From positions 5,330,001-5,394,000 of the forward strand of contig NZ_CP102931.1 in the NCBI RefSeq assembly GCF_024734665.1: a DNA stretch of 64,000 nucleotides, in the 5' to 3' direction. Below are positions 17,061 to 25,449 of the stretch, piece after piece. A program made the translations under genes and the position numbers. The notes under the pieces are model-generated. The model was not told the DNA's origin. It was given only the letters and a program-made list of their open reading frames with translations, and searched no databases. Position 1 is the first letter of the stretch, and each line of letters starts with the position of its first letter. The stretch is from Variovorax paradoxus. GTDB taxonomy: Bacteria > Pseudomonadota > Gammaproteobacteria > Burkholderiales > Burkholderiaceae_C.

Positions 17061-17834
17061 CTACTTGACGTCTTTCCAGTACGAGGCGTTCAGTCGCCAC
17101 ACGAATACCACCGACATGGTCAGGAACAGCAGCACCCACACGCCGATGCGGATGCGGGTGTTCTGTGCCGGTTCGGCCATCCATTGCAGGTAACTCACCA
17201 GGTCGCCGACCGCATTGTCGTACTGCACGGGCGTCAGGGTGCCGGGAGTGACTTGCTCCCAGCCCTTGAACACTTCGGTTTCGTGGCCGTGCTGTTCGAC
17301 CTTGGTGTAGACCGGGCGGCGTTCGCCTTGCAGTTCCCACAGGGGGTTCGGCATGGCGACGCTCGGGAACACGAGGTTGTTCCAGCCGGTGGCCTTGGTG
17401 TCGTCGCGGTAGTAGGTGCGAAGGTACGTGTAGAGGTAGTCGGCGCCGGTGCCGCCGTGGCCGGCGCGCGAGCGGGCGACCAGCGTCAGGTCGGGCGGCG
17501 TGGTGCCGAACCATTCCTTGGCCTGGCGCGCATCGATGTTGGCCTTCATGGTTTCGCCGACCTTGTCGGTCGCGAACAGAAGGTTGTCCTTGATCTGCTG
17601 CTCGGTGATGCCGATGTCCTGCAGGCGGTTGTAGCGCATGAAGGCCGCCGAGTGGCAGTTCAGGCAGTAGTTGACGAACAACTTCGCGCCGTTCTGCAAG
17701 GCAGCCACGTCGGTCGTCTTGTTGGGCGCCTTGTCCCACGCGATGCCTTCGGACTCGGCCGATGCCGCCGCGGAAAAGGTCAGGCCCAGTGCGAGACCCA
17801 GGACCGCGAGCCAGCCGGAAATGCTTTTCTTCAT
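17061..17834 (-). CDS. petC: Ubiquinol-cytochrome c reductase, cytochrome c1
   Basis: A 257-aa cytochrome c1 of the bc1 complex, carrying electrons from the Rieske protein to soluble cytochrome c. It has a signal peptide (residues 1-26, ending SAAASA), the haem site C57-L-N-C60-H61, a likely axial Met in FPSVAMPNP, and a C-terminal membrane anchor (WVLLFLTMSVVFVWRL). It is the third gene of petABC, 34 bp after petB, and ends before a strong terminator. This is a free-standing c1, not the fused cytochrome b-c1 found in some alphaproteobacteria. Confidence 0.96.
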   Translation of the reverse strand: MKKSISGWLAVLGLALGLTFSAAASAESEGIAWDKAPNKTTDVAALQNGAKLFVNYCLNCHSAAFMRYNRLQDIGITEQQIKDNLLFATDKVGETMKANIDARQAKEWFGTTPPDLTLVARSRAGHGGTGADYLYTYLRTYYRDDTKATGWNNLVFPSVAMPNPLWELQGERRPVYTKVEQHGHETEVFKGWEQVTPGTLTPVQYDNAVGDLVSYLQWMAEPAQNTRIRIGVWVLLFLTMSVVFVWRLNASYWKDVK

Positions 17835-17868
17835 CGTGTTTCTCTCAGCTCTCTTGCGCTTCTGGTTC

Positions 17869-19305
17869 TCAATGAGCGGCGAAGACCACGCGCTCGGGCA
17901 CGGTCTTGAACTCGCCCTTGCGGCTCCACCACGGCATCAGCAGGAAGAAGCCGAAGTAGAAGAGCGTGCCGATCTGCGAAATGGTCTGCGCGATGTCGAG
18001 GGCGAAAGAGCCGATGACCAGGTTGCCCCAGACGCCAGGCGCCTGGATGCCCAGGTAGCCCAGGATCAGGAAGAAGAACACGAACACGCCGTACACATAC
18101 TTGTGCCAGCCCGGACGGTAGCGGATCGACTTGACTTCGCTGTGGTCGAGCCACGGCAGGAAGAACAGGATGATGACCGAGCCGCCCATGATGACCACGC
18201 CCCAGAACTTGGCGTCGAAGTTCTTGAGCAGGAAGATCACGACAGCCGCCACGACCACGCCGGCGATCTTCAGGCCCATGCCCGACTTGCCCTTGACGAG
18301 GTTCCAGATGGCGGCCGCGGCGACGATGAGCGCGAACACGTTGACCATGTCGTCGGTGGTCGCGCGCAGCATCGAATAGAACGGCGTGAAGTACCAGACC
18401 GGCGCGATGTGGTTCGGCGTCTTCAGCGAATCGGCCGGAATGAAGTTGTTGTATTCGAGGAAGTACCCGCCGGCTTCAGGGGCGAAGAAGATCACCGCCG
18501 AGAAGATCGTGAGGAACACCACTACGCCGAAGATGTCGTGCACCGTGTAGTACGGATGCGACGGAATGCCGTCCAGCGGATGGCCGTCGGGGCCGCGCTT
18601 GGCCTTGATCTCGATGCCGTCGGGGTTGTTCGAACCCACTTCGTGCAGCGCGATCAGGTGGGCCACCACCAGGCCGAGCAGCACCAGCGGCACGGCGATC
18701 ACGTGGAAGCTGAAGAAGCGGTTCAGCGTGGCGTCGCTCACCACGTAGTCGCCGCGGATCAGCAGGGCCAGGTCAGGGCCGACGAAGGGAATGGCGGCAA
18801 ACAGGTTCACGATCACCTGGGCGCCCCAGTAGGACATCTGGCCCCAGGGCAGCAGGTAGCCCATGAAGGCTTCGGCCATCAGGCACAGGAAGATCGCGCA
18901 GCCGAACACCCAGATCAGCTCGCGCGGCTTGCGGTAGCTGCCGTACATGAGGCCGCGGAACATGTGCAGGTACACCACGATGAAGAACGCCGAGGCGCCC
19001 GTCGAGTGGATGTAGCGGATGAGCCAGCCCCACGGCACGTCGCGCATGATGTACTCGACCGATGCGAACGCCTGGTTCGCGTCGGGCTTGTAGTGCATGA
19101 CGAGGAAGATGCCGGTGACGATCTGGATCACCAGGACCAGCATGGCCAGCGAGCCGAAGATGTACCAGAAGTTGAAGTTCTTCGGCGCGTAGTACTTGCC
19201 CCACTGGTCGTTCCAGAGCTTGCTGAGCGGGAAGCGGTTGTCGACCCAGTTCAGCAGCTTCTCGCTGGCAGGAGCGTTGGGGGAAATCTCGTGGAATTCA
19301 GCCAT
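17869..19305 (-). CDS. petB: Ubiquinol-cytochrome c reductase, cytochrome b
   Basis: A 478-aa polytopic subunit holding the two b haems and the quinone sites of complex III. Haem ligands are H100/H114 in helix B and H201/H216 in helix D. The helix-D pair is 15 apart against 14 in helix B, so one pair carries an extra residue as described for cytochrome b6 and some proteobacteria. The Qo motif region AVWYFTPFY is present. About 60 extra hydrophobic residues (FALIVAAAAIW through IILFFLPWL) lie before the last helices. It starts 14 bp after petA. Confidence 0.96.
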   Translation of the reverse strand: MAEFHEISPNAPASEKLLNWVDNRFPLSKLWNDQWGKYYAPKNFNFWYIFGSLAMLVLVIQIVTGIFLVMHYKPDANQAFASVEYIMRDVPWGWLIRYIHSTGASAFFIVVYLHMFRGLMYGSYRKPRELIWVFGCAIFLCLMAEAFMGYLLPWGQMSYWGAQVIVNLFAAIPFVGPDLALLIRGDYVVSDATLNRFFSFHVIAVPLVLLGLVVAHLIALHEVGSNNPDGIEIKAKRGPDGHPLDGIPSHPYYTVHDIFGVVVFLTIFSAVIFFAPEAGGYFLEYNNFIPADSLKTPNHIAPVWYFTPFYSMLRATTDDMVNVFALIVAAAAIWNLVKGKSGMGLKIAGVVVAAVVIFLLKNFDAKFWGVVIMGGSVIILFFLPWLDHSEVKSIRYRPGWHKYVYGVFVFFFLILGYLGIQAPGVWGNLVIGSFALDIAQTISQIGTLFYFGFFLLMPWWSRKGEFKTVPERVVFAAH

Positions 19306-19319
19306 GTTCTTCTTCCGCC

Positions 19320-19937
19320 TCAGGCCTTCTTGGAGTCTTCACCGATCAGGAGCTTGGTGTCCGACAGGTACATGTGCGGCGGCACCGGCAGGTTGTCGGG
19401 CGCGGGCTTGTTCTTGAAGACTCGGCCGGCCAGGTCGAAAGTGGAACCGTGGCAGGGGCAGAGGAAGCCGCCTTCCCAGTCGTTCGGCAGCGAAGGCTGC
19501 GGACCGGCCTGGAAGCGGTCGGTCGGCGAGCAGCCCAGGTGGGTGCAGATGCCGACCACGACCAGCACGTCGGGCTTGATCGAGCGGTGCTCGTTCTGCG
19601 CGTACTTGGGGGTGAATTCGTCGGGGTGACGCTTGGAGAGGGGGTCGGCCAACTGGCCGTCCAGCTTGGGAAGTTCGGCGATCTGCGCGGGGGTGCGCTT
19701 GAGGATCCAGACCGGCTTGCCGCGCCATTCGACGGTGATTTTCTCGCCGACCTTGAGGCCCGAAATATCGACCTCGACCGCGGCGCCCGCGGCCTTGGCC
19801 TTCTCGGAAGGCTGGAAAGTGCTCACAAAGGGAACGGCGGTTGCCACGCCGCCCACCACGCCGGCGCAACTGGATGCAATCAACCACGTCCGCTTGCTGG
19901 TGTCGATCCGGGGCGAGCCGGAGGTCATGTCACTCAT
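19320..19937 (-). CDS. petA: Ubiquinol-cytochrome c reductase, Rieske iron-sulfur subunit
   Basis: A 205-aa protein. The start at ATG 19937 (MSDMTSGSPRID) has AGAGGA nine bases upstream; a longer frame to 20021 would include the promoter and is unlikely. Residues 15-35 are a Tat-like anchor with Lys-Arg in place of twin Arg (SKRTWLIASSCAGVVGG). The 2Fe-2S ligands are C131 and H133 in CTHLGC and C160 and H163 in CPCHG, with C136 and C162 forming the usual disulfide. It transfers electrons from ubiquinol to cytochrome c1. First gene of the petABC operon. Confidence 0.96.
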   Translation of the reverse strand: MSDMTSGSPRIDTSKRTWLIASSCAGVVGGVATAVPFVSTFQPSEKAKAAGAAVEVDISGLKVGEKITVEWRGKPVWILKRTPAQIAELPKLDGQLADPLSKRHPDEFTPKYAQNEHRSIKPDVLVVVGICTHLGCSPTDRFQAGPQPSLPNDWEGGFLCPCHGSTFDLAGRVFKNKPAPDNLPVPPHMYLSDTKLLIGEDSKKA

Positions 19938-19981
19938 GGGGATCCTCTTGTCTTCTTCGCTGGAGCAGGAGTCAACCCGCG

Positions 19982-20011
19982 ATTGTAGCGGGGCGCTCAA
20001 GGGATATTCAA
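19982..20011 (-). promoter_or_regulatory. Sigma-70-type promoter of petABC
   Basis: The reverse strand carries TTGAAT (20011-20006), an 18-base spacer and TACAAT (19987-19982). Transcription would start near 19975, giving a leader of about 38 bases to the petA ATG at 19937. Both hexamers match the consensus at most positions. Confidence 0.65.
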
Positions 20012-20077
20012 TGGCCGCCATGCGCGTGGCCGGCGAACGACGGCAAGGCGCGCCGCATTCGCGGGGCGCCCGCCGGG

Positions 20078-20096
20078 GGCGACAAGGGCTGTCGCC
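20078..20096. repeat. Hairpin after the response regulator gene
   Basis: A 7-bp inverted repeat (GGCGACA / TGTCGCC) with a 5-base loop begins about 10 bases past the regulator's stop codon at 20106. There is no U-tract, so it is at most a weak or factor-dependent terminator. Confidence 0.4.
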
Positions 20097-20105
20097 GCGG
20101 GGACT

Positions 20106-20882
20106 TCAGTTCAGAAGGCCGTGCTGCATCGCCTCGTGGACCGCCTGGGTCCGCGACTTGACGGAAAGTTTGCGATAGATGCTCTTCGCATGAAACTCGA
20201 TGGTGTTGACCGACAGATAGACCGCATCCGCGATCTGCCGGTTGCTCCAGCCCTGTGCGATGAGGCGCAGCACCTTGAGTTCCCGTGGCGACAGCAGGCC
20301 CTGCGGCAGCCTGGCGGAAGAAGCCTGCTCCGACGACGACGACGGCACCGGGGCCTGGACGCGGATGGGCTCGATGGTGCGCGCCTTCGCGTAGGCGGCA
20401 ATCGAGCCGAGGATGCGCCGCGCGATGCGCGAATCCATCGGCGAGCCGCCGCGCTCGATGGAGCGCAGCAGATATGCGAGTTCGGCGTCGTCGGCTTCAG
20501 TCAGCAGGTAGCCGATGGCGCCGGCAGCGATTGCTGCGTTCACGAGTTCCTGGTCGTCGGTTGCCGACATGCCGATGCTCTCGATGCGCGGATAGGCCTG
20601 GCGCACATGATGAAGCAGCGCGGCGCCGTCGTTGCCCGGCAGCCGCATGTCGACCAGCACGAGGTCATAGGGCAATGCCGCCAGCAGGTTGAGCGCCTCG
20701 GCCCGGCCTGACGCGATCACCACGCGGCGATGCGGTGCGAGTTCGGCGAGGATACGCCGCATGCGGTCGGCGGCGATGGAATCGTCCGCGACGATCAACG
20801 CTGCGTGAAAAACGCCGCCATACAACTGCGCGGCCGATGGCACATGCCGCGCGACGGCGGCGTATTGCATGTTCATTTCCAT
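20106..20882 (-). CDS. LuxR/NarL-type response regulator with variant receiver
   Basis: A 258-aa protein starting at ATG 20882, which has AGGAGA seven bases upstream; further in-frame ATGs follow at codons 3 and 5. The receiver domain spans about 27-145: acidic pair D33-D34, phospho-acceptor D78 in LVDMRLPG and S106 in GMSATDD. The residue that is normally the invariant Lys in GYLLK is Thr128 (GYLLTEADD). A low-complexity linker, SSSSEQASSARL, leads to a LuxR helix-turn-helix (LSPRELKVLRLIAQGWSNRQ... LSVNTIEFHAKSIYRKL). No histidine kinase is adjacent, so it is an orphan regulator. The missing Lys suggests altered or phosphorylation-independent switching. Confidence 0.9.
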   Translation of the reverse strand: MEMNMQYAAVARHVPSAAQLYGGVFHAALIVADDSIAADRMRRILAELAPHRRVVIASGRAEALNLLAALPYDLVLVDMRLPGNDGAALLHHVRQAYPRIESIGMSATDDQELVNAAIAAGAIGYLLTEADDAELAYLLRSIERGGSPMDSRIARRILGSIAAYAKARTIEPIRVQAPVPSSSSEQASSARLPQGLLSPRELKVLRLIAQGWSNRQIADAVYLSVNTIEFHAKSIYRKLSVKSRTQAVHEAMQHGLLN

Positions 20883-20981
20883 GACCGTTCTCCTGCCGGC
20901 ATGCAACGGACTTCGCCCGCGCTGCATGTGTTTTCAATGCCCAAGAAAAAATTGATCACGCGACGTCCTCTGGCTCTGTAG

Positions 20982-20995
20982 CTACCCGCAGGTAG
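20982..20995. promoter_or_regulatory. Inverted repeat, candidate operator of the response regulator
   Basis: CTACC and GGTAG flank a 4-base centre, about 100 bp upstream of the regulator start. LuxR-type regulators bind short inverted repeats as dimers, so autoregulation is possible, but this is inference from position only. Confidence 0.4.
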
Positions 20996-21171
20996 TGACG
21001 AAATGTTGACTTTCGTTTCAGATACCGCAGGAACGATGCCCACGCGAAGGAACACCGGGGCGCATGGCGCGCCAGCGCGTGTAGTACTTTGATTTCATTG
21101 AAGAAATTGCCTCGAACGACCTGAAAAACGAGGGCTTGAGGAGGCCTTGAAAAGACCGTTTTTCCGCCGTT

Positions 21172-21199
21172 GTTACGTGCGGGTTACTGCGTGTGTTAC
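21172..21199. repeat. Three helically phased GTTAC direct repeats
   Basis: GTTAC occurs at 21172-21176, 21183-21187 and 21195-21199, with 11 and 12 bp between copies, about one DNA turn. Such phasing suits a protein binding one face of the helix. They lie about 130 bp upstream of the TATACT box of the TPR gene. Confidence 0.4.
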
Positions 21200-21325
21200 G
21201 TAGCACCGCGCCACACGAAACGCGCTCCGGAACGCGTATCGGAACGTCACCACGCGATTTGCGCGATGTCTGCGAAGCCGCATGGGCGTTGGCTTTGCGG
21301 ACACAGCAGCGGCAAGGCCGGCCCC

Positions 21326-21331
21326 TATACT
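21326..21331 (+). promoter_or_regulatory. Candidate -10 box of the TPR/glycosyltransferase gene
   Basis: TATACT differs from the consensus at one base. No good -35 is found 16-18 bp upstream, so activator dependence, perhaps through the GTTAC repeats, is possible. Confidence 0.35.
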
Positions 21332-21413
21332 GGGTTATCGGCCTTTTTCACTTGCATGAAGGCCGGCGTTTCCTCCAGCGGCCGACCTCCTGATCCGTCC
21401 ATCACACGGCTTC

Positions 21414-23903
21414 ATGAACTCACCTTCTCTCGCCCCCGCACCCTCCACATCGGCAGCAGATGCCGGCAGCCTTCTGGAACAGGGACTGGTGCTGCACCGG
21501 GTGGGCCGTTTCGCCGAAGCCATCCAGGTCTACGAAGCCCTGCTGTCGCGCTTTCCGGAGCATGCCGACGCGCTGCACCTGACGGGCGAAGCGCTGTACC
21601 GGCAAGGACGCCCGAAGCTGGCGCTGAACTACGTGAACCGCGCAATCGCGCGGTCGCCGCACCACTTTTACTTCAACACCCGCGCGACGATCTTCATGCA
21701 CATGGGCCTGCCGGCCGAAGCGCAGCAAGACCTTCGCCGCGCGATCAAGGCGCTGCCGAACTATCCCGAGGCCTACGTGAACCTGTCGGCGGTGTACCGC
21801 CAGCAGAAGAAGTTCCGCCAGGCCCGCGAGGCCGCGGCCGAAGCCACGCGGCTCGCACCGCAGGCGCCCGCGGCATGGAACAACGCCGGCGCAATCGACA
21901 TGGAGCAGAACCGCTTCGACGAAGCGATCGCGCAGTTCCGCCAGGCGCTCGCGCTCGACCCGGGCTATGCAGCCGCGCACAAGAACATCGGCAAGATCCG
22001 CGCGCACCAGAAAGACTGGGCCGCCGCGCTCGACTCGTACGAGCGGGCCGCGGCCGACCCGCAGGATTGCGAGGCCGCCTTCATGCTCTCAAGGGCGCTG
22101 CAGAGTTGCGGCCGCACCGAGGAGGCAATCGCGCCCATGCAGCGCGCCATGCGCAACTGGCCGCCCGAGGAGCGCCACAAGGCACTGTCCGACCCCGAAG
22201 GCGTGGCCGCGCTGTACGGCGTGTGCGGCGCGCTCGAGGGCGTGTCGATGCGTTTTGCAGAATCGGCTGAGCTCTACAAGCTAGCGCTGGAAAGCCTGCC
22301 CGAGCACGAGCTGCTGCTGAACAACCTGGGCACGGTGAACTTCCGGCTCGGCCATTTCGACACTGCCATCGAAGTGCTCAAGAAGGCACTCGAAGTGCAT
22401 CCGCGCCAGGTGCTCGCACGCTGCAACCTGGGCGTGACCTATGTGATGGCCGGCCAGTCGGAGGCGGCCATCGCGGAGTTCGAGCAGTGCCTGCGCGACG
22501 ACCCCGACTTCATGCCGGCCATGGTGTGGATGCTGGGCGAAAAGGCGCACATCGCCGACTGGAACGGCGTGCCCGAGCTGCGCGCCAGGATCGCGGCGCT
22601 GCTGGACAACCCGAACAACGACCAGACCGTGTCGTCGTTCATCCTGATGTCGAACTACGACGATGCGCGCCGGCTGATGAACTGGACCCAGCGCTCCGCC
22701 ACGCTGGCCGACCGGAACACGGGCATCAGGCCTTTCGCCGATGCCGGCGCGCGCCGCACGGCGCCGCGCATTCGCGTGGGCTACTACTCGTTCGACTTCC
22801 GCAACCACCCGGTCGCGCACCTGACGGCCGAGCTGTACGGCCAGCATGACCGGAAAGATTTCGAAATCTTCGTCTACTCCTACGGTCCGGACGACGGGCA
22901 CCCGGCGCGGGCGCGCATCGCCGCGTCGGCCGAGCACTTCGTCGACATGCACGGCCAGTCGATCCAGCAGATGGCCGAGCGCATCCGCGAGGACGAGATC
23001 GACATCCTGATCGACCTCTCGGGCGACACGCGCGGCGCCAAGCCGCAGGTCATGGCCTACCACGCGGCGCCGGCGCAGCTCATGTGGCTGGGCTACATGG
23101 GCACCAGCGGCACGCCGAACTACGACTACCTGGTGTCCGACAACTTCCTCTCGCCGCCGGGCACGGAAGACTGCTACACCGAGAAGCTGCTGCGCCTGCC
23201 CGAGACCTTCCAGGTGATCGACACGAAGCGGTCCGTCAATCCGCACAAGGCCACGCGCGCCGAGCGCGGCCTGCCCGAAGACGCCTTCGTGCTTTGCAAC
23301 TTCTCGCAGTCGTTCAAGATCCAGCCCGAGACCTTCGAGGCGTGGGTGCGCATCGTGCAGGGCATTCCGAACTCGGTGCTGTGGCTGGCACAGGGCCCGC
23401 ACGGCTTCGAGCGCAACCTGCGCGCGCAATGGGACAAGGCGGGCCTGCCGGCCGAGCGCCTGATCGTGTCGCCGCGCATGCCGGTCGACCAGCATCTGGC
23501 GCGCATCGGCCTGGCCGACCTGTTCATCGACACCTTCCCCTACAGCAGCGGTGCCACAGCGAACGACGTGTTGTGGTCGGGCGTGCCGCTGCTGGCGCTC
23601 ACGGGCACGACGATGGTGTCGCGCATGGCGGGCAGTCTGCTCGGCGCCATCGGGCTGCCGGAGCTGGTGGCCACGAACCACGACGAGTACGTGCAGAACG
23701 CCACCCACTACGCCACGCATCCGGAGGAGCTGGCGGCGCTGCGCGCACGGCTCGCGGCGGCCAAGGACGCGCGCCGCGGCTACTTCGACACGCCGCGCTT
23801 CGTGCGCCATCTCGAGGACGGCTTCAGGCAAATTGCCGCGCGCAGTCGTGAAGGGTTGCCGGCCGCGCATGTCGATGTTGCGCCACGCTCGCTGGAGAAG
23901 TGA
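21414..23903 (+). CDS. TPR protein with O-GlcNAc-transferase-like (GT41) catalytic domain
   Basis: An 829-aa protein starting MNSPSLAPAPS at ATG 21414; there is no strong ribosome site. Residues ~18-390 hold at least nine TPR-type 34-residue repeats (for example AWNNAGAIDMEQNRFDEAI and LLNNLGTVNFRLGHFDTAI). From about 450 the GT41 catalytic lobes appear: YYSFDFRNHPVAHL, GYMGTSGTPNYDYLVSDNF, NFSQSFKIQPETF (~629) and FIDTFPYSSGATANDVLWSG. The family transfers sugars, usually from UDP-sugars, to Ser/Thr or other protein acceptors. It stands alone, with no flagellin, adhesin or sugar-nucleotide gene nearby, so its acceptor is unknown. Confidence 0.88.
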   Translation: MNSPSLAPAPSTSAADAGSLLEQGLVLHRVGRFAEAIQVYEALLSRFPEHADALHLTGEALYRQGRPKLALNYVNRAIARSPHHFYFNTRATIFMHMGLPAEAQQDLRRAIKALPNYPEAYVNLSAVYRQQKKFRQAREAAAEATRLAPQAPAAWNNAGAIDMEQNRFDEAIAQFRQALALDPGYAAAHKNIGKIRAHQKDWAAALDSYERAAADPQDCEAAFMLSRALQSCGRTEEAIAPMQRAMRNWPPEERHKALSDPEGVAALYGVCGALEGVSMRFAESAELYKLALESLPEHELLLNNLGTVNFRLGHFDTAIEVLKKALEVHPRQVLARCNLGVTYVMAGQSEAAIAEFEQCLRDDPDFMPAMVWMLGEKAHIADWNGVPELRARIAALLDNPNNDQTVSSFILMSNYDDARRLMNWTQRSATLADRNTGIRPFADAGARRTAPRIRVGYYSFDFRNHPVAHLTAELYGQHDRKDFEIFVYSYGPDDGHPARARIAASAEHFVDMHGQSIQQMAERIREDEIDILIDLSGDTRGAKPQVMAYHAAPAQLMWLGYMGTSGTPNYDYLVSDNFLSPPGTEDCYTEKLLRLPETFQVIDTKRSVNPHKATRAERGLPEDAFVLCNFSQSFKIQPETFEAWVRIVQGIPNSVLWLAQGPHGFERNLRAQWDKAGLPAERLIVSPRMPVDQHLARIGLADLFIDTFPYSSGATANDVLWSGVPLLALTGTTMVSRMAGSLLGAIGLPELVATNHDEYVQNATHYATHPEELAALRARLAAAKDARRGYFDTPRFVRHLEDGFRQIAARSREGLPAAHVDVAPRSLEK

Positions 23904-23962
23904 GCAATCGCGGGCATACTCGACTTTCCTTCAACAGCAGAGCTCCAGCAGCCTTTTGAATC

Positions 23963-24394
23963 ATGAGCATCCTCAGTGAATTCAAGGAATTTGCCGTCAA
24001 GGGCAATGTCATCGACCTCGCGGTCGGCGTGATCATCGGTGCAGCGTTCGGCAAGATCGTCGACTCGCTCGTGGCCGACATCATCATGCCGCTGGTCGGC
24101 GTGGTGTTCGGCAAGCTCGACTTCTCCAACCTCTATGTGGTGCTGGGCACAGCGCCCGCCGGTGTGGCGAACACGCTGGCAGACCTGAAGAAAGCCGGCG
24201 TTCCGGTGCTGGCGTATGGCAACTTCATCACCATCGCTGTCAACTTCGTGATCCTGGCCTTCATCATCTTCATCATGGTCAAGCAGATCAACCGCCTGAA
24301 GCGCAACGAAGAGCCGGCACCGGCCGCGGCCCCCGAGACACCCGAAGACGTGGTGCTGCTGCGCGAGATCCGCGACAGCCTCAAGCGCCCCTGA
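23963..24394 (+). CDS. mscL: Large-conductance mechanosensitive channel MscL
   Basis: A 143-aa homopentameric inner-membrane channel that opens on membrane tension to release solutes during hypo-osmotic shock. [22 protein letters not shown] is the family's amphipathic start and pore helix ([16 protein letters not shown]). The second helix is [20 protein letters not shown] charged cytoplasmic helix follows ([16 protein letters not shown]). The start lies 59 bp after the glycosyltransferase stop. It converges on pdxA with 14 bases between stops. Confidence 0.97.
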   Translation: MSILSEFKEFAVKGNVIDLAVGVIIGAAFGKIVDSLVADIIMPLVGVVFGKLDFSNLYVVLGTAPAGVANTLADLKKAGVPVLAYGNFITIAVNFVILAFIIFIMVKQINRLKRNEEPAPAAAPETPEDVVLLREIRDSLKRP

Positions 24395-24422
24395 TCAAGC
24401 GCCCCAAATCAAGCTCCCTTGA
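24381..24422. repeat. Three tandem 14-bp repeats across convergent stop codons
   Basis: TCAAGCGCCCCTGA (24381), TCAAGCGCCCCAAA (24395) and TCAAGCTCCCTTGA (24409) follow each other without gaps. Copy 1 contains the mscL stop and copy 3 the pdxA stop (TCA at 24409-24411). No hairpin terminator is seen between the two genes. Confidence 0.75.
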
Positions 24423-25449
24423 GCACCCGGGCCATGCGCAGCGCCTCGACGAGGCTCGACGCATCGGCCAGCCCCGTTCCCGCGATGTCGAACGCGGTGC
24501 CGTGATCGGGGCTGGTGCGCACCAGCGGCAAGCCCAGCGTCACGTTCACGCCCTTCTCCACACCCAGGTACTTGACCGGGATCAGGCCCTGGTCGTGGTA
24601 CATCGCAACCACCACGTCGAACTCGCCGCTGGAGGGCACGCCGTGCTTGGCGCGTGCGCGCATGAAGACCGTGTCGGGCGCATAGGGCCCGCTGGCGTCG
24701 ATGCCTTCGGCGCGCGCAGCCTCGATGGCCGGCGCGATGATCTCGCGCTCTTCCGAACCGAACAGACCGCCCTCGCCCGCATGCGGGTTGAGGCCCGCCA
24801 CGCCGATGCGCGGCGCGCGGCCCAGCGCATGCGTCAGCGCGCGGTGCGTGATGCGCAGGGTTTCGAGCACGCCCTCGAAACGCACCGCCTCGATGGCGTG
24901 GCGCAGCGACATGTGGATGCTGACGAGCACGGTGCGCAGCTCGTCGTTGGCCAGCATCATGCGCACCGGCACGTGGGCCACGGTGCGGCCCAGGTGCGCG
25001 GCCGCCTCTGCCTGGAGCAGCTCGGTGTGGCCGGGGTACGGGAAGCCGGCGGCCGACAGCGCTTCCTTGTGCAGCGGCGCGGTCACGATGGCACCGATCT
25101 CGCCGCGCAGTGCGGCCCGTGCGGCCCAGATCACGCACTCGCCCGCAACACGGCCGGCTTCGGCGCTGATGCGGCCCGTCTCGATGTGCGAAGGTGGCGC
25201 GATCACTTGCAGCACAGGAATGCAGCCCGGCGGCACGGTCGCGGCTTCGGCGACGGATTCGATCTCGAGCACCGGCCAGGCCAGCTGTCCCGGTCCGGCC
25301 AGAGCCTGCGAGGCCTGGCGCATCGTGCTCACGTCGCCAGCGACGAAGGCACCGCGCGTGGCGTCAGACGCATCGCGAAACGCCTTGGCGATGATCTCGG
25401 GGCCGATGCCCGCGGGATCCCCCAAGGTGATGGCAATGGCACCGCTCAT
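24409..25449 (-). CDS. pdxA: 4-hydroxythreonine-4-phosphate dehydrogenase
   Basis: A 346-aa enzyme of pyridoxal-5'-phosphate synthesis: NAD-dependent oxidation and decarboxylation of 4-phosphohydroxy-threonine. Family marks include MSGAIAITLGDPAGIGPEI at the start, the metal-binding His segment PLHKEALSAAGFPYPGH and MYHDQGLIPVKYLG near the C-terminus. The start ATG at 25449 overlaps the stop of the Nif3-like gene. It is last in a three-gene overlapping operon (MFS-nif3-pdxA). In many gammaproteobacteria pdxA sits with surA/ksgA instead, so this context is different. Confidence 0.95.
   Translation of the reverse strand: MSGAIAITLGDPAGIGPEIIAKAFRDASDATRGAFVAGDVSTMRQASQALAGPGQLAWPVLEIESVAEAATVPPGCIPVLQVIAPPSHIETGRISAEAGRVAGECVIWAARAALRGEIGAIVTAPLHKEALSAAGFPYPGHTELLQAEAAAHLGRTVAHVPVRMMLANDELRTVLVSIHMSLRHAIEAVRFEGVLETLRITHRALTHALGRAPRIGVAGLNPHAGEGGLFGSEEREIIAPAIEAARAEGIDASGPYAPDTVFMRARAKHGVPSSGEFDVVVAMYHDQGLIPVKYLGVEKGVNVTLGLPLVRTSPDHGTAFDIAGTGLADASSLVEALRMARVLKGA

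Larger units (their letters stand above)
20883..21413. promoter_or_regulatory. 531-bp divergent intergenic region
   Basis: No convincing gene lies here; the short open frames have poor codon use and no ribosome sites. The region is more AT-rich than its surroundings and must hold the promoters of the leftward regulator and the rightward TPR gene. Visible elements are an inverted repeat CTACC-CGCA-GGTAG at 20982-20995, three GTTAC copies at 21172, 21183 and 21195 (11 and 12 bp apart), and a TATACT box at 21326-21331, 83 bp before the TPR gene. Confidence 0.6.

Noticed and set aside
21018..21206. A 62-codon reverse open frame in the large gap
   Set aside because: It has no ribosome site, its codon use is unlike its neighbours, and it overlaps the GTTAC repeats. 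It is not credible as a gene.
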